Source of the DNA: Nocardia sp. MH4
Lineage (GTDB): Bacteria > Actinomycetota > Actinomycetes > Mycobacteriales > Mycobacteriaceae
Reading direction: 5' to 3'
Length of the DNA: 64,000 bases
Assembly: GCF_019266065.1 (NCBI RefSeq)
Contig: NZ_LPNR01000125.1
Span: 145,191 to 209,190 of the forward strand
Shown here: positions 8,726 to 16,320 of the stretch, one piece after another
Position numbering within the stretch: position 1 is the first letter of the stretch
How the letters are laid out: every line of letters begins with the position of its first letter
Notes under the pieces: model-generated
Told to the model about the DNA's origin: nothing
Seen by the model: only the letters and a program-made list of their open reading frames with translations
The model's database searches: none
Position numbers and translations under genes: made by a program

Positions 8726-9181
8726 ATGGAAACTGTCGTCGTCGAACGCGTGATCGCGGCACCGATCGAGCAGGTCTTCGACTGGTGCGCCGACACCACC
8801 AACTATGAGCGCTCGCGCTGGGTGCTCCGCGACAAGCTCATCACTCCGGGGCAGGGCGCGCCCTACGGTGTCGGAGCGATCCGCCGGCACACCTGGCTGA
8901 TCGGCCACTTCCACGAGCGGATCACCCGTTACGACGCACCGCGCTCGTTCGGCTACGTGGTCGATCGGAGCTTCCCGCCCGCGCGACACGAGGGCGGTTC
9001 CCTGACCTTCACCGCCACACCCGGCGGCACGCGGGTCGTCTGGACCACGACCTCGGAGGTCAACGTCCCGCTGCTGGGCGGACCGGTGACCCGCCTCCTC
9101 GCCAAGCCGCTCATCGGCCGGGTCTTCGGGCAGATCCTCGACACCTGTGCCGAGGAACTCGCCGCGACACCCGCGGGCTGA
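8726..9181 (+). CDS. SRPBCC (START-like) family protein
   Basis: The 151-residue protein begins METVVVERVIAAPIEQVFDW and has the polyketide cyclase/dehydrase (SRPBCC) layout: a first strand with the VIAAPIEQVFDW signature, central strands ending in the GGSLTFTATPGGTRVVWTT hairpin, and a long C-terminal helix (VTRLLAKPLIGRVFGQILDTCAEEL). These proteins form a deep hydrophobic ligand pocket; the ligand is not predictable. The gene stands alone behind a palindrome (8662-8678), with AGGGAGAAG before the start. Twenty bases after its stop begins the leader of the ClpP pair. Confidence 0.85.
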   Translation: METVVVERVIAAPIEQVFDWCADTTNYERSRWVLRDKLITPGQGAPYGVGAIRRHTWLIGHFHERITRYDAPRSFGYVVDRSFPPARHEGGSLTFTATPGGTRVVWTTTSEVNVPLLGGPVTRLLAKPLIGRVFGQILDTCAEELAATPAG

Positions 9182-9230
9182 CTCACCGGGACGGACCGAG
9201 GCGGCGTGCGCCGATCCCGTGGATTCGCTC

Positions 9231-9260
9231 GCTGCTGTGAGCAGATCCGCTGGGGGCAGC
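9231..9260 (+). promoter_or_regulatory. Two tandem PopR-box-like palindromes upstream of the ClpP pair
   Basis: Two adjacent 15-bp elements of form 6-N3-6 lie 42 bases upstream of the first clpP start: GCTGCT-GTG-AGCAGA (9231-9245) and TCCGCT-GGG-GGCAGC (9246-9260). From memory, Streptomyces PopR activates the clpP3 operon through tandem TCTGCC-N3-GGCAGA boxes; these two match that consensus at 9 of 12 positions each. Spacing, tandem layout and target gene all agree, so PopR-type control is likely but inferred. Confidence 0.55.
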
Positions 9261-9301
9261 AAAAGGCGCGAAACACGGTGCGGGCGAGGCACCGTGGGGA
9301 C

Positions 9302-9907
9302 ATGGCACACGACGACAAGACCCCGATGTTCAGCTGGCGGGCGCGCGAACAGCTGTTCGGGCGCCGAATCCTGGTACTGGACGGCGCGCTCGACGACGAC
9401 AACGGCACCCTGCTGATCACCCAGCTCCTCACCCTGGCCGCGCAGGGCCCCGAGGCGCCGATCTCGCTGTGGATCCACTCCCCCGGCGGCTCGGTGCCCT
9501 CGATGCTCGCCATCCGCGACGTGATGCGGCTGGTCCCGTGCGAGGTCTCCACCCTCGCCCTCGGCTTGGCGTGCAGCGCCGGGCAGTTCCTGCTGTCCTC
9601 CGGCGCGCCCGGCCGCCGGTTCGCGCTACCGCACGCCCGCATCCTCATGCACCAGGGCTCGGCCGGAATCGGCGGCAGCGCCGTCGAAGTCGAGGTGCAG
9701 GCCGACGATCTGCGCTACACCGTCGACACCGTGCTCGGCCTGATCGCCGCCGACACCGGCCAGCCCTTCGATCGCGTCTACGAGGACTCCCTGCACGACC
9801 GCTGGTTCACCGCCACCCAGGCGAAGGAATACGGCTTCATCGACCACATCGTCGAATCCTTCGACCAGGTCATCCCCAACCGTCACCGCATCGGCATCAC
9901 CGCGTGA
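9302..9907 (+). CDS. clpP: ClpP-family serine protease subunit, catalytic triad intact (ClpP3-like)
   Basis: The protein has 201 residues from ATG 9302. The ClpP triad can be placed by spacing: Ser92 in LGLACSAGQFLL, His117 in ILMHQ and Asp166 in HDRWF, with the same 25- and 49-residue intervals as E. coli ClpP. The substrate loop reads HSPGGSVPS. ClpP forms a tetradecameric barrel that degrades unfolded proteins fed by Clp ATPases. No Clp ATPase or trigger factor gene is adjacent, unlike the housekeeping clpP1-clpP2-clpX locus, so this is an accessory pair. The next gene, 25 bases on, encodes the partner. Upstream PopR-like boxes suggest induction when the main ClpP is compromised. Confidence 0.9.
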   Translation: MAHDDKTPMFSWRAREQLFGRRILVLDGALDDDNGTLLITQLLTLAAQGPEAPISLWIHSPGGSVPSMLAIRDVMRLVPCEVSTLALGLACSAGQFLLSSGAPGRRFALPHARILMHQGSAGIGGSAVEVEVQADDLRYTVDTVLGLIAADTGQPFDRVYEDSLHDRWFTATQAKEYGFIDHIVESFDQVIPNRHRIGITA

Positions 9908-9932
9908 GACACGCTCTCGCAGAGGAGAACCC

Positions 9933-10523
9933 ATGACCAGCTATACGATTCCCAATGTCGTGTCCCAGCATCGCGGCGGTGAGCGGATCACCGATATCTA
10001 CTCGCACCTGCTCAGCGAGCGGATCGTCTATCTCGGGACACCCATCGATTCCGGGGTCGCCAACGCGCTCATCGCCCAGCTGCTGCACCTGGAATCCGAC
10101 AGCCCCGGTCAGCCGATCAGCCTGTACATCAACTGCGAGGGCGGCGATCTGTCCGCCATGCTCGCCGTCTACGACACGATGAGTTTCATCAAGGCGCCCG
10201 TGCACACCACCTGTGTCGGCCAGGCCATCGCGGTCGGCGCGGTATTGCTGGCGGGGGGCGCGGCGGGGCATCGCGCGATGCTGCCGCACACCCGGATCGT
10301 GTTGCACCAGCCCGCGACTCGCGGTCAGGGCACCATTCCGGATCTGATCCTGCAGGCCGACGAGATCGTCCGGATGCGCGCGGCGATCGAGGCGATCCTG
10401 TCCAAGCACACCGGGCAGACCCCGGAGACCCTGCGGCGCGACACCGACCGCGACCGCGTGTTCACCGCCGCGACCGCGCTCGAGTACGGCCTGGTCGACC
10501 GCGTACTGCACGAGCGGGAGTGA
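9933..10523 (+). CDS. ClpP-like subunit with catalytic Ser replaced by Ala (ClpP4/ClpR-like)
   Basis: The protein has 196 residues, starting at ATG 9933 after AGAGGAGAA. It aligns along its whole length with ClpP, and His125 (VLHQP) and Asp174 (RDTDRDRVF) are present. The nucleophile position, 25 residues before the His, is Ala100: the usual GQAASMGA is GQAIAVGA. The substrate loop is also changed (NCEGGDLSA). By itself this subunit cannot be proteolytic. Mixed barrels in which one ring is inactive are known for plastid ClpR and other ClpP pairs, so it probably assembles with the preceding ClpP as a structural or regulatory ring. It forms an operon with that gene. Confidence 0.88.
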   Translation: MTSYTIPNVVSQHRGGERITDIYSHLLSERIVYLGTPIDSGVANALIAQLLHLESDSPGQPISLYINCEGGDLSAMLAVYDTMSFIKAPVHTTCVGQAIAVGAVLLAGGAAGHRAMLPHTRIVLHQPATRGQGTIPDLILQADEIVRMRAAIEAILSKHTGQTPETLRRDTDRDRVFTAATALEYGLVDRVLHERE

Positions 10524-10597
10524 TCGCCGGGCTGTGCGCGCCCGCGGGATCGGCCCAGCCGACCCCCGCGGGATGCGGTGCGAGCACAGCCGGCGAT
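10523..10597. terminator. Long nested hairpin between convergent clpP-like and SDR genes
   Basis: An outer stem pairs 10523-10537 with 10584-10597 (one unpaired base) and an inner stem uses two CCCGCGGG copies. It begins at the clpP-like stop codon and ends just before the convergent SDR gene. Confidence 0.6.
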
Positions 10598-10608
10598 TCA
10601 GCAACGGC

Positions 10609-11445
10609 TCACTGCTTTTCGATGCGATCCAGGTAGGCCCGGCGCACCCGGTCGTCGACCCGGGTGATCGCGGCGTCGTCGTTGGCGGCCTTGCGCAGGA
10701 CCCGCATCACCGGCTCGGGCACCAGCCCGGCGACATCGGCCGCCAGCCCCACATACGACGGCACCGCGGTCTCGGCGGCCCTGGTCCGCACGCTGCGGAC
10801 CACGGCGGCGGCGATGTCCTCGGGGTCGACGGCGGGCAGGATGCCGTAGTCGATGCCGGAGCTGAGTTCGGTGCGCACCGCCGAGGGCAGCACCGCGCTC
10901 ACGCTCACGCCGGTGGAATCCATCTCCAGCCGGGTCGCCGCGGTCAGCCCCACCACGGCGTACTTGCTGGCGTTGTACACGGCCAGGCCCTTGATCGGGA
11001 ACTTGCCCGCCAGCGAGGCGACGTTCACGACGTGGCCGTAGCCGCGCGCCACCATTCCGGGCAGGGCCAGCCGCATCCCGTGGATGACGCCGTAGACGTT
11101 GACCTCCATGGTGAGCTGGTCGATCCGGTCGGACTGGTCCAGAAAGGCGCCGTTGGGCATCACGCCGGCATTGTTCACCAGGACGTCGAGCGGTCCGCCG
11201 CGCCACTTCTCGGCGGCGGCGAGGAAGGCCGCGTACGAGGCCTTGTCGGTGACGTCGAGGACATGGCCCAGCGCACGATCGCCGAGGCCCTCGGCAGCCT
11301 GCACCGCCAGCGCCTCGTCGAGGTCACCGAGCGCGACATAGGCGCCCTTGGCGGCGAAGGCCGCGGCGGTGGCCAGACCGATGCCGCGCGCGGCGCCGGT
11401 GATGGCGACCAGCGCGCCGTTCAGATCGATCCGTGGGTAGCTCAT
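10609..11445 (-). CDS. Short-chain dehydrogenase/reductase (SDR)
   Basis: The protein has 278 residues. It is a classical SDR with the cofactor loop TGAARGIG, the NNAGV motif, catalytic Ser in VNVASLAG and YNASK with Tyr and Lys. Its start ATG (11445) overlaps the stop of the upstream monooxygenase gene by 4 bases, so the two are translationally coupled. As the last gene of a patatin / monooxygenase / SDR operon it probably interconverts an alcohol and the ketone that the monooxygenase uses. The hydride acceptor looks like NAD(H), since GDLDE follows strand 2. Confidence 0.92.
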   Translation of the reverse strand: MSYPRIDLNGALVAITGAARGIGLATAAAFAAKGAYVALGDLDEALAVQAAEGLGDRALGHVLDVTDKASYAAFLAAAEKWRGGPLDVLVNNAGVMPNGAFLDQSDRIDQLTMEVNVYGVIHGMRLALPGMVARGYGHVVNVASLAGKFPIKGLAVYNASKYAVVGLTAATRLEMDSTGVSVSAVLPSAVRTELSSGIDYGILPAVDPEDIAAAVVRSVRTRAAETAVPSYVGLAADVAGLVPEPVMRVLRKAANDDAAITRVDDRVRRAYLDRIEKQ

Positions 11446-12920
11446 GCCGGTACCGCCATCTCGTCGTCGTGGGTGATGCTGAAATCGTCGGGGTCGAAGG
11501 CGCTGACCCGGCGGGTCAGTTCGCCGGTGGACCAGGGCCAGCTGAAACTGTTGCGGCCGTTGGCATCCAGGTAGTAGCTCTGGCAGCCACCCGCGTTGTA
11601 GACGGTGCCGGTCAGCGCCGCCTGCACCTGCTCGACGTAGCGGGCCTGCACCTCGGGACGCACGTCCAGGACCGCCCAGCCGCGGCGCCGGGCGCTCGCG
11701 ATCGCCGAGACCAGGAAGTCGACCTGGGCCTCCAGGATCGCGAAGGCCGAGGAATGGCCGGTGCCCAGACTCGGGCCGAGCACGGTGAACGCGTTGGGGA
11801 AGCCGGTGGTGACCGTGCCGAGGTAGGCCTCGGGCGAGCCCTGCCAGTGCTCGGCCATGGTGCGGCCGTCGGCGCCGCGCACGATGTCGGCCAGCGGGGT
11901 GTCGAGGATGTGGAAGCCGGTGCCGAGGATGACGGCGTCGACCTCGGCGGTGCTGCCGTCGGCGCCGTGCACGGTGCTGCCGCGGAACTCGGCGACGGCG
12001 GTGGCGTGCACGTCGACGTTGTCCTTGGTCAGCGACTGGAGGTAGCTGTTGGAGAACAGGATTCGCTTACAGCCGAGCAGGTAGTCGGGGGTGAGCTTGG
12101 CGCGCAGCCGCGGGTCACGCACCACCGCGCGCAGATACGCCGAGCCGACCTTCTGCACGGTCTGCATCAGCGGCCGCGGGTTGCGGAACGCCACGCCGAG
12201 GGCTTCCATCAGCCCGTACTCGACCGAACGCAAGGCCTTGTGCGCGAACGGCAAGCGCCGCATCACCCGCTTCTCGATGGCGGGCACCGGGTGGTCCAGC
12301 TTGGGCAGCACCCACTGCGCGGTGCGCTGGAACAGGTGCAGCTCGGCGACGTCGGGCTGGATGGCGGGCACGAACTGCACCGCCGAGGCGCCGGTCCCCA
12401 CCACCGCGACGCGCTTGCCACGCAGGTCGTAGTCGTGGTTCCAGCGCGCGGAGTGGAACACCTCGCCGGGGAACTCGGCCAGGCCGGGGATCTCGGGAAC
12501 GCGCGGCTCGTTCCACGGCCCGGCGGCCGAGACGACGAAGCGGGCGGTCAGCTCGCCGGTGCTGGTGTCCAGGCGCCACCGGCGGTCGGTGTCATCCCAG
12601 CTGGCGCCGAGCACTTCCACCCCGAAGCGGGTACGGGCGGGCAAGCCGTTGTCGCGGGCCACCCCGTCGACGTAGGCGAGGATCTCGGGCTGGGTCGCGA
12701 ACAGCCGCGACCATTCGCTGTTGGGCGCGAAGGAGAACGAGTACAGGCCCGAGGGCACGTCGCAGGCGCAGCCCGGATAGGTGTTGGCGCGCCAGGTGCC
12801 GCCGAAGGTCTCGGCCTTCTCGAGGATGACGACATCCTCCACGCCCGCCTCGGCGAGCTTGATGGCGGCGCAGATGCCCGAGATGCCCGCACCGATCACG
12901 ACCACTTCGTGGTGACTCAT
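11442..12920 (-). CDS. Flavin-containing monooxygenase, Baeyer-Villiger type
   Basis: The protein has 492 residues from ATG 12920. The FAD loop VVIGAGISGICAAIKLAEAG is at the N-terminus, a second Rossmann loop VAVVGTGASAVQFVP binds NADPH, and between them is FPGEVFHSARW, which matches the Baeyer-Villiger fingerprint FxGxxxHxxxW (the following residue is Asn rather than Pro/Asp). Such enzymes insert oxygen next to ketones, giving esters or lactones. It is coupled by 4-base overlaps to the patatin gene upstream and the SDR downstream; together the three could oxidise an alcohol to a ketone, make an ester or lactone and hydrolyse it. A long in-frame extension upstream to 13841 is only the shadow of the patatin gene. 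Confidence 0.92.
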   Translation of the reverse strand: MSHHEVVVIGAGISGICAAIKLAEAGVEDVVILEKAETFGGTWRANTYPGCACDVPSGLYSFSFAPNSEWSRLFATQPEILAYVDGVARDNGLPARTRFGVEVLGASWDDTDRRWRLDTSTGELTARFVVSAAGPWNEPRVPEIPGLAEFPGEVFHSARWNHDYDLRGKRVAVVGTGASAVQFVPAIQPDVAELHLFQRTAQWVLPKLDHPVPAIEKRVMRRLPFAHKALRSVEYGLMEALGVAFRNPRPLMQTVQKVGSAYLRAVVRDPRLRAKLTPDYLLGCKRILFSNSYLQSLTKDNVDVHATAVAEFRGSTVHGADGSTAEVDAVILGTGFHILDTPLADIVRGADGRTMAEHWQGSPEAYLGTVTTGFPNAFTVLGPSLGTGHSSAFAILEAQVDFLVSAIASARRRGWAVLDVRPEVQARYVEQVQAALTGTVYNAGGCQSYYLDANGRNSFSWPWSTGELTRRVSAFDPDDFSITHDDEMAVPA

Positions 12921-13870
12921 ACGATTTCTCCTTCGACGACAGCGGTCCGGATCGCCTCGGCGACCCGGGCGGGGACGGCTCGGCGGGCGGCGGCCAGGGT
13001 GGCCGGGCGCCGGGCGGAGTCCATGAAGTTCGGGCCCATGGCCGCGAGTTCGGCGGGACCGGGTTCGACCCGGATCACCCGGGTGCCCGCAGCGCGCAAC
13101 AGTGCCACCTCGCGGTCGAGGCCGCGGGTCATCTGAGCGCGCAGGAGGCGCTCGACGCGGCTCAGGCCGGTCGCGGACGCACCGCCCTCGGTGGTCATCG
13201 GCGCGACGACCACCACCTCGTCGAGGTCGAGGGGGGCCAGCAGATCGGCCGACACCGAGGACACCGCGCCGCCGTCGACGAAGGCGCGCCCGCGCACCGG
13301 CACCGGCGGGAACCAGCCGGGGATGGCCCAGGAGGCGGCGATGGCCGTGCCGAGGTCGACGGTCGGCGCGCTCGGGGATCCGAAGGCGACCCGCTCGCCC
13401 GTGCGGGGGTCGGCGGCGACCAGCCAGGTCGCCGGGTGGTCGACCCAGCCGCCGCGGGGGGTCAGCGCCCGGCCGAACGCGCGCAGCCAGTCGGCGTCGC
13501 CACGCCCCTTCGGCAGCAGTCCGGCCAGCGCGGTGTACACCGAGCCGCTGCGCATACCGGCGCCGACCAGCCCGAGGCCGGGCAGTCCGAGGGCGGGTAC
13601 CGGCGGCGTCATGCCGGGATCCACCGCCACGTGGTCGGCGAGGACCGGATCCGCGCCGGGCGCGCCGTCGAGAGCGGCGAGCAGATCGCCGGGGGTCCGG
13701 CCGGAGCCGAGCGCGGCGACGATCTCCGCGCCCGCGGAGGTGCCGATCAGTACGTCGGCGGTGCGGACATCCCAGCCGAGCGCCTGTTCGACGGCGTCGA
13801 GGGCGACCGCGGTCCAGGCGAAACCGAGGATGCCGCCGCATCCGATGGCGAGGCCACGTCGTGTAGTCAT
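12917..13870 (-). CDS. Patatin-like phospholipase / acyl hydrolase
   Basis: The protein has 317 residues from ATG 13870. It has the patatin layout: the oxyanion loop GCGGILGFAW at residues 10-19, the nucleophile elbow IGTSAGAEIV (GxSxG) and the second catalytic residue in AFVDGGAVS (Asp-Gly-Gly). These are Ser-Asp dyad lipases or esterases. The stop overlaps the monooxygenase start (ATGA), so it is the promoter-proximal gene of a three-gene operon. It may cleave the ester product of the monooxygenase, but this is inference. The divergent TetR regulator lies 60 bases upstream. Confidence 0.92.
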   Translation of the reverse strand: MTTRRGLAIGCGGILGFAWTAVALDAVEQALGWDVRTADVLIGTSAGAEIVAALGSGRTPGDLLAALDGAPGADPVLADHVAVDPGMTPPVPALGLPGLGLVGAGMRSGSVYTALAGLLPKGRGDADWLRAFGRALTPRGGWVDHPATWLVAADPRTGERVAFGSPSAPTVDLGTAIAASWAIPGWFPPVPVRGRAFVDGGAVSSVSADLLAPLDLDEVVVVAPMTTEGGASATGLSRVERLLRAQMTRGLDREVALLRAAGTRVIRVEPGPAELAAMGPNFMDSARRPATLAAARRAVPARVAEAIRTAVVEGEIV

Positions 13871-13874
13871 AACT

Positions 13875-13893
13875 CGGATACTAACGGTATTCG
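13875..13893. promoter_or_regulatory. TetR-type operator candidate
   Basis: CGGATAC-TAACG-GTATTCG is a 7-bp inverted repeat with one mismatch and a 5-bp centre, lying five bases before the patatin start in the 60-base gap shared with the divergent TetR gene. Position and size suit autoregulation and control of the patatin operon. Confidence 0.5.
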
Positions 13894-13930
13894 AATTCCA
13901 GCGGTACCCCAGATTTGCTAGACTGGGTCC

Positions 13931-14533
13931 GTGGCCGCCCGGATGACGCGTAAGGAATCGCACGCACAGACCCGTGAACGACTGGTCGAGACCGCCAAGC
14001 GGCTGTTCCTCGCCGACGGCTACAACGTGACCTCCCTCGAGAAGGTGGCCGCCGAGGCCGGCTTCTCCAAGGGCGCCGTCTACTCGAACTTCGCCACCAA
14101 GCACGAACTCGGCCTGGCCGTGATCGACGTCGTGCACGTCGAGCGCGCGGAATCCCTCGCCGCGGCGGTGCTGACCGGCGATTCCATGGCGGAGCGGATC
14201 GAACGCTTCGCGCGCTGGGCCGACGAGAACATCGGTGATGTCGGCTGGACCGCGCTCGAAGTCGAATTCGCCACCAGCACCCGGCACATGCCCGAGGTGC
14301 GCACCGAACTGGCCGAGCGCAGGCGGTCGATGACCGCGGTGCTCGGCTCACTGATCCAGGTCCAGGCCGACGAGATGGGCTTCGAGCTGCCCATTTCGGC
14401 CGACGATGCCGCCGTGCAACTGCTCTCGCTGGGTATCGGTCTCGGCGTGCAGCGCGCGATCGATCCCGAGATGCCGGTCAGCGCGCTGGTCGACCTGCTG
14501 CGCGGCCTGCTCGCATCCGTCCTGACGGCGTAA
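13931..14533 (+). CDS. TetR-family transcriptional regulator
   Basis: The protein has 200 residues from GTG 13931 (ATG 13943 is an alternative). The N-terminal TetR DNA-binding domain is clear: TRERLVETAKRLFLADGYNV, TSLEKVAAEAGFSKGAVYSNF and ATKHELGLAVI. The C-terminal all-helical region is the ligand and dimer domain and is variable in the family. The gene is divergent from the patatin / monooxygenase / SDR operon and is its likely repressor, with the ligand probably the operon substrate. No tryptophan-rich drug pocket can be inferred from the sequence. Confidence 0.95.
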   Translation: MAARMTRKESHAQTRERLVETAKRLFLADGYNVTSLEKVAAEAGFSKGAVYSNFATKHELGLAVIDVVHVERAESLAAAVLTGDSMAERIERFARWADENIGDVGWTALEVEFATSTRHMPEVRTELAERRRSMTAVLGSLIQVQADEMGFELPISADDAAVQLLSLGIGLGVQRAIDPEMPVSALVDLLRGLLASVLTA

Positions 14534-14542
14534 CCGTCCGGC

Positions 14543-14947
14543 TCAGGCCGCCAGCAGGACGGCGTTGGGGGCGAACGAGTTCTGCGCGGACGCGGGCCGA
14601 ACGGGCGTGGCGATGCTGCGGTCGCCGCCGACCACCACGGCCCGGGCCGGGACCCGGCCGCGCATAGCTTCGGCCACCTGGCCGACCAGCTCGCTCAGCG
14701 AGGTGCCGAGCGCGCCGGCCAGCGCCGCGATCATCTCACTGGAGGGTTCCTTGCGGCCGCGCTCGACCTCCGACAGGTACTGCGGCGAGATGCCCGCGCG
14801 CCCCGCGGTGTCGACCAGCGTCGAGCGCTGCTCGAGCCGCAGGCTCCGCAACCGCTCACCGAGGGCTTCGCGCCACAACGGTTCGGGGCGCGGCCGCCCT
14901 TCGCCGCGTCCGCCCGGAATCACCCGCAACCCGTTGTGTTCGCCCAT
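14543..14947 (-). CDS. XRE-family regulator with C-terminal LLAA degron (PopR/ClgR-like)
   Basis: The protein has 134 residues from ATG 14947. The central helix-turn-helix of the Cro/CI type reads LRLEQRSTLVDTAGRAGIS and PQYLSEVERGRKEPSSEMIA. The protein ends ...NSFAPNAVLLAA. Actinobacterial ClgR and PopR, activators of clp genes, have this size, this HTH and a C-terminal di-alanine degron through which ClpP destroys them. The ending is like the ssrA tag (LAA). The clpP pair with two PopR-like boxes lies 4 kb away, so a feedback loop is likely: loss of ClpP activity would stabilise this protein and induce the pair. The pairing is inference. Confidence 0.8.
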   Translation of the reverse strand: MGEHNGLRVIPGGRGEGRPRPEPLWREALGERLRSLRLEQRSTLVDTAGRAGISPQYLSEVERGRKEPSSEMIAALAGALGTSLSELVGQVAEAMRGRVPARAVVVGGDRSIATPVRPASAQNSFAPNAVLLAA

Positions 14948-15005
14948 ACGTCGAGCGTAGGGACGCCGGTCCCGACACACCCGGTTCTTCTGCTGTGGGC
15001 GTAAC

Positions 15006-16214
15006 TCAGCGGGTGATGCCGAAGCGGGTGTCCACCCAGCCGAGCGCGTCGGCGAACCCGGCGGCGACGATGCCGCTGTGGTCGACGTCGTCGTACTTGC
15101 GGTAGTCGACGGACTGGCCGTTGAGCTGCTGTTCGGCCACCATCGCGTCGGTCGACTTCAGCGGCACCGTCAGGTCGGAGCGCCCCTGCAGGACCAGCAC
15201 CGGTGCCGCGAACCGCAATCCGCTGGGATCGTTGTCGTCGAGGACTCGCAGCAGGCCGGACGGATCGCCGTCCTCGGTGAACACGTCCTTCGCCGAGAGC
15301 CCACCCCACCTGCTCCGATCCCGCAGTCCCGCGGTGCATTCGGAGTCCGCGAGCGGCAGCAACGAGACCGCGCGGCCGGTGAGGAACCGGCCGGGATCGA
15401 CATCGGTGACGGTCTGCGCGCCACGCACCAGCAGGGGCACATACAGCGAGATGTCACCGGTGCCGAGCTTGCCCAGCGGATTCGACACCGCCCACTTCGC
15501 CATCCTGACCTGTTCGCCGAGATGGGAGGCGGGGGCCAGCGCGACCGCGCCGAGCAGTGGCGCGCCCGGCGCCCACGCCCCGGCCGCGCTCGCGGCGAAC
15601 AAGGCGGCGTGCCCGCCCTGCGAATGCCCCATCGCCACCCAGCGCGCGCCCACGGTCTTGTCGACTTCTCGTGCGGCCGTGGCGATATCGCTCATCGCCC
15701 GCTGCTCGGTCTCGCCGATCAGATAGCCGTGGTCGCCCGGCGTGCCCAGGCCCTGATAATCGGTCCTGGCCACGGCGTAGCCCTTGGCGACCCAGCGCGC
15801 CTGTTCGTCCTTGCCCGGCGAGGACCCCTCGGCGCGCGAGGGCGCGCACACATCGGCGACCCCGTTGGTGCCCGGCGCCCAGGACAGCAACGGCCAGCCG
15901 CTCGCGGGCGGTGTCCCCTCCGGCACGGCGAGCGTGCCCGAGACCGCCACGGGCTTGCCCTGCGCGTCGACCGATCGATACAGCACCAGGAAGTTCCTGG
16001 CTCCCGGCACCGCCTGCGAACCGGTGACGGGCTGGGTCCGGATCACCGAGCCGTGCGGTCCCGGAATCGATTCCGCCGGTGGCGAATAGAAGTCGGACCG
16101 GGGAGTGCCCGCGACCTCGGTCGCGCTCGCCGTGTCCTGCCCACAGGCCGCCGCCGTCACGGCCAGACAGGCCACCGCGGCGGCCGTGATCACCCGAGCG
16201 ATTCCTGTCCGCAT
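15006..16214 (-). CDS. Exported lipase of the secretory lipase (LIP) family, probable lipoprotein
   Basis: The protein has 402 residues from ATG 16214. The N-terminus is a signal peptide (MRTGIARVITAAAVACLAV) ending in the lipobox-like TAAAC, so it is probably acylated on Cys and held on the outer face of the membrane. The hydrolase domain has the nucleophile motif WVAMGHSQGGHAALF, an acid in VLQGRSDLTVP and the catalytic His in DDVDHSG. The overall layout matches the secretory lipase family (PF03583) of actinobacteria and fungi, which cleave triacylglycerols or esters. It is a single gene with no visible operon partner. Confidence 0.88.
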   Translation of the reverse strand: MRTGIARVITAAAVACLAVTAAACGQDTASATEVAGTPRSDFYSPPAESIPGPHGSVIRTQPVTGSQAVPGARNFLVLYRSVDAQGKPVAVSGTLAVPEGTPPASGWPLLSWAPGTNGVADVCAPSRAEGSSPGKDEQARWVAKGYAVARTDYQGLGTPGDHGYLIGETEQRAMSDIATAAREVDKTVGARWVAMGHSQGGHAALFAASAAGAWAPGAPLLGAVALAPASHLGEQVRMAKWAVSNPLGKLGTGDISLYVPLLVRGAQTVTDVDPGRFLTGRAVSLLPLADSECTAGLRDRSRWGGLSAKDVFTEDGDPSGLLRVLDDNDPSGLRFAAPVLVLQGRSDLTVPLKSTDAMVAEQQLNGQSVDYRKYDDVDHSGIVAAGFADALGWVDTRFGITR

Positions 16215-16286
16215 GTTCCCCCCACGTGCCACCGAACGGCCGCCACGCGCGGCCGGTAAACCGCCGATCAGGGTACTCGATGCCGC

Positions 16287-16315
16287 GGGGACGGCCGGGA
16301 GGCCCGGCCGTCCCC
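16287..16315 (-). terminator. Hairpin ending the five-gene oxidoreductase/MFS operon
   Basis: A perfect 13-bp inverted repeat (16287-16299 and 16303-16315, 3-nt loop) follows directly after the stop of the hydrolase gene at 16321 on the minus strand. Confidence 0.75.
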
Positions 16316-16320
16316 CGGAC

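Noticed and set aside
9933..10523. Enoyl-CoA hydratase or SppA-type protein instead of ClpP-like
   Set aside because: The His and Asp spacing, HQP, RDTDRDRVF and EYGLVD segments are those of ClpP.
12921..13841. Upstream extension of the monooxygenase frame
   Set aside because: It reads the patatin gene in the wrong frame; the FAD loop starts right after ATG 12920.
13931..13942. Firm choice between GTG 13931 and ATG 13943 as TetR start
   Set aside because: Neither has a decisive ribosome site; the GTG was kept because it gives only four extra residues and fits a short leader.
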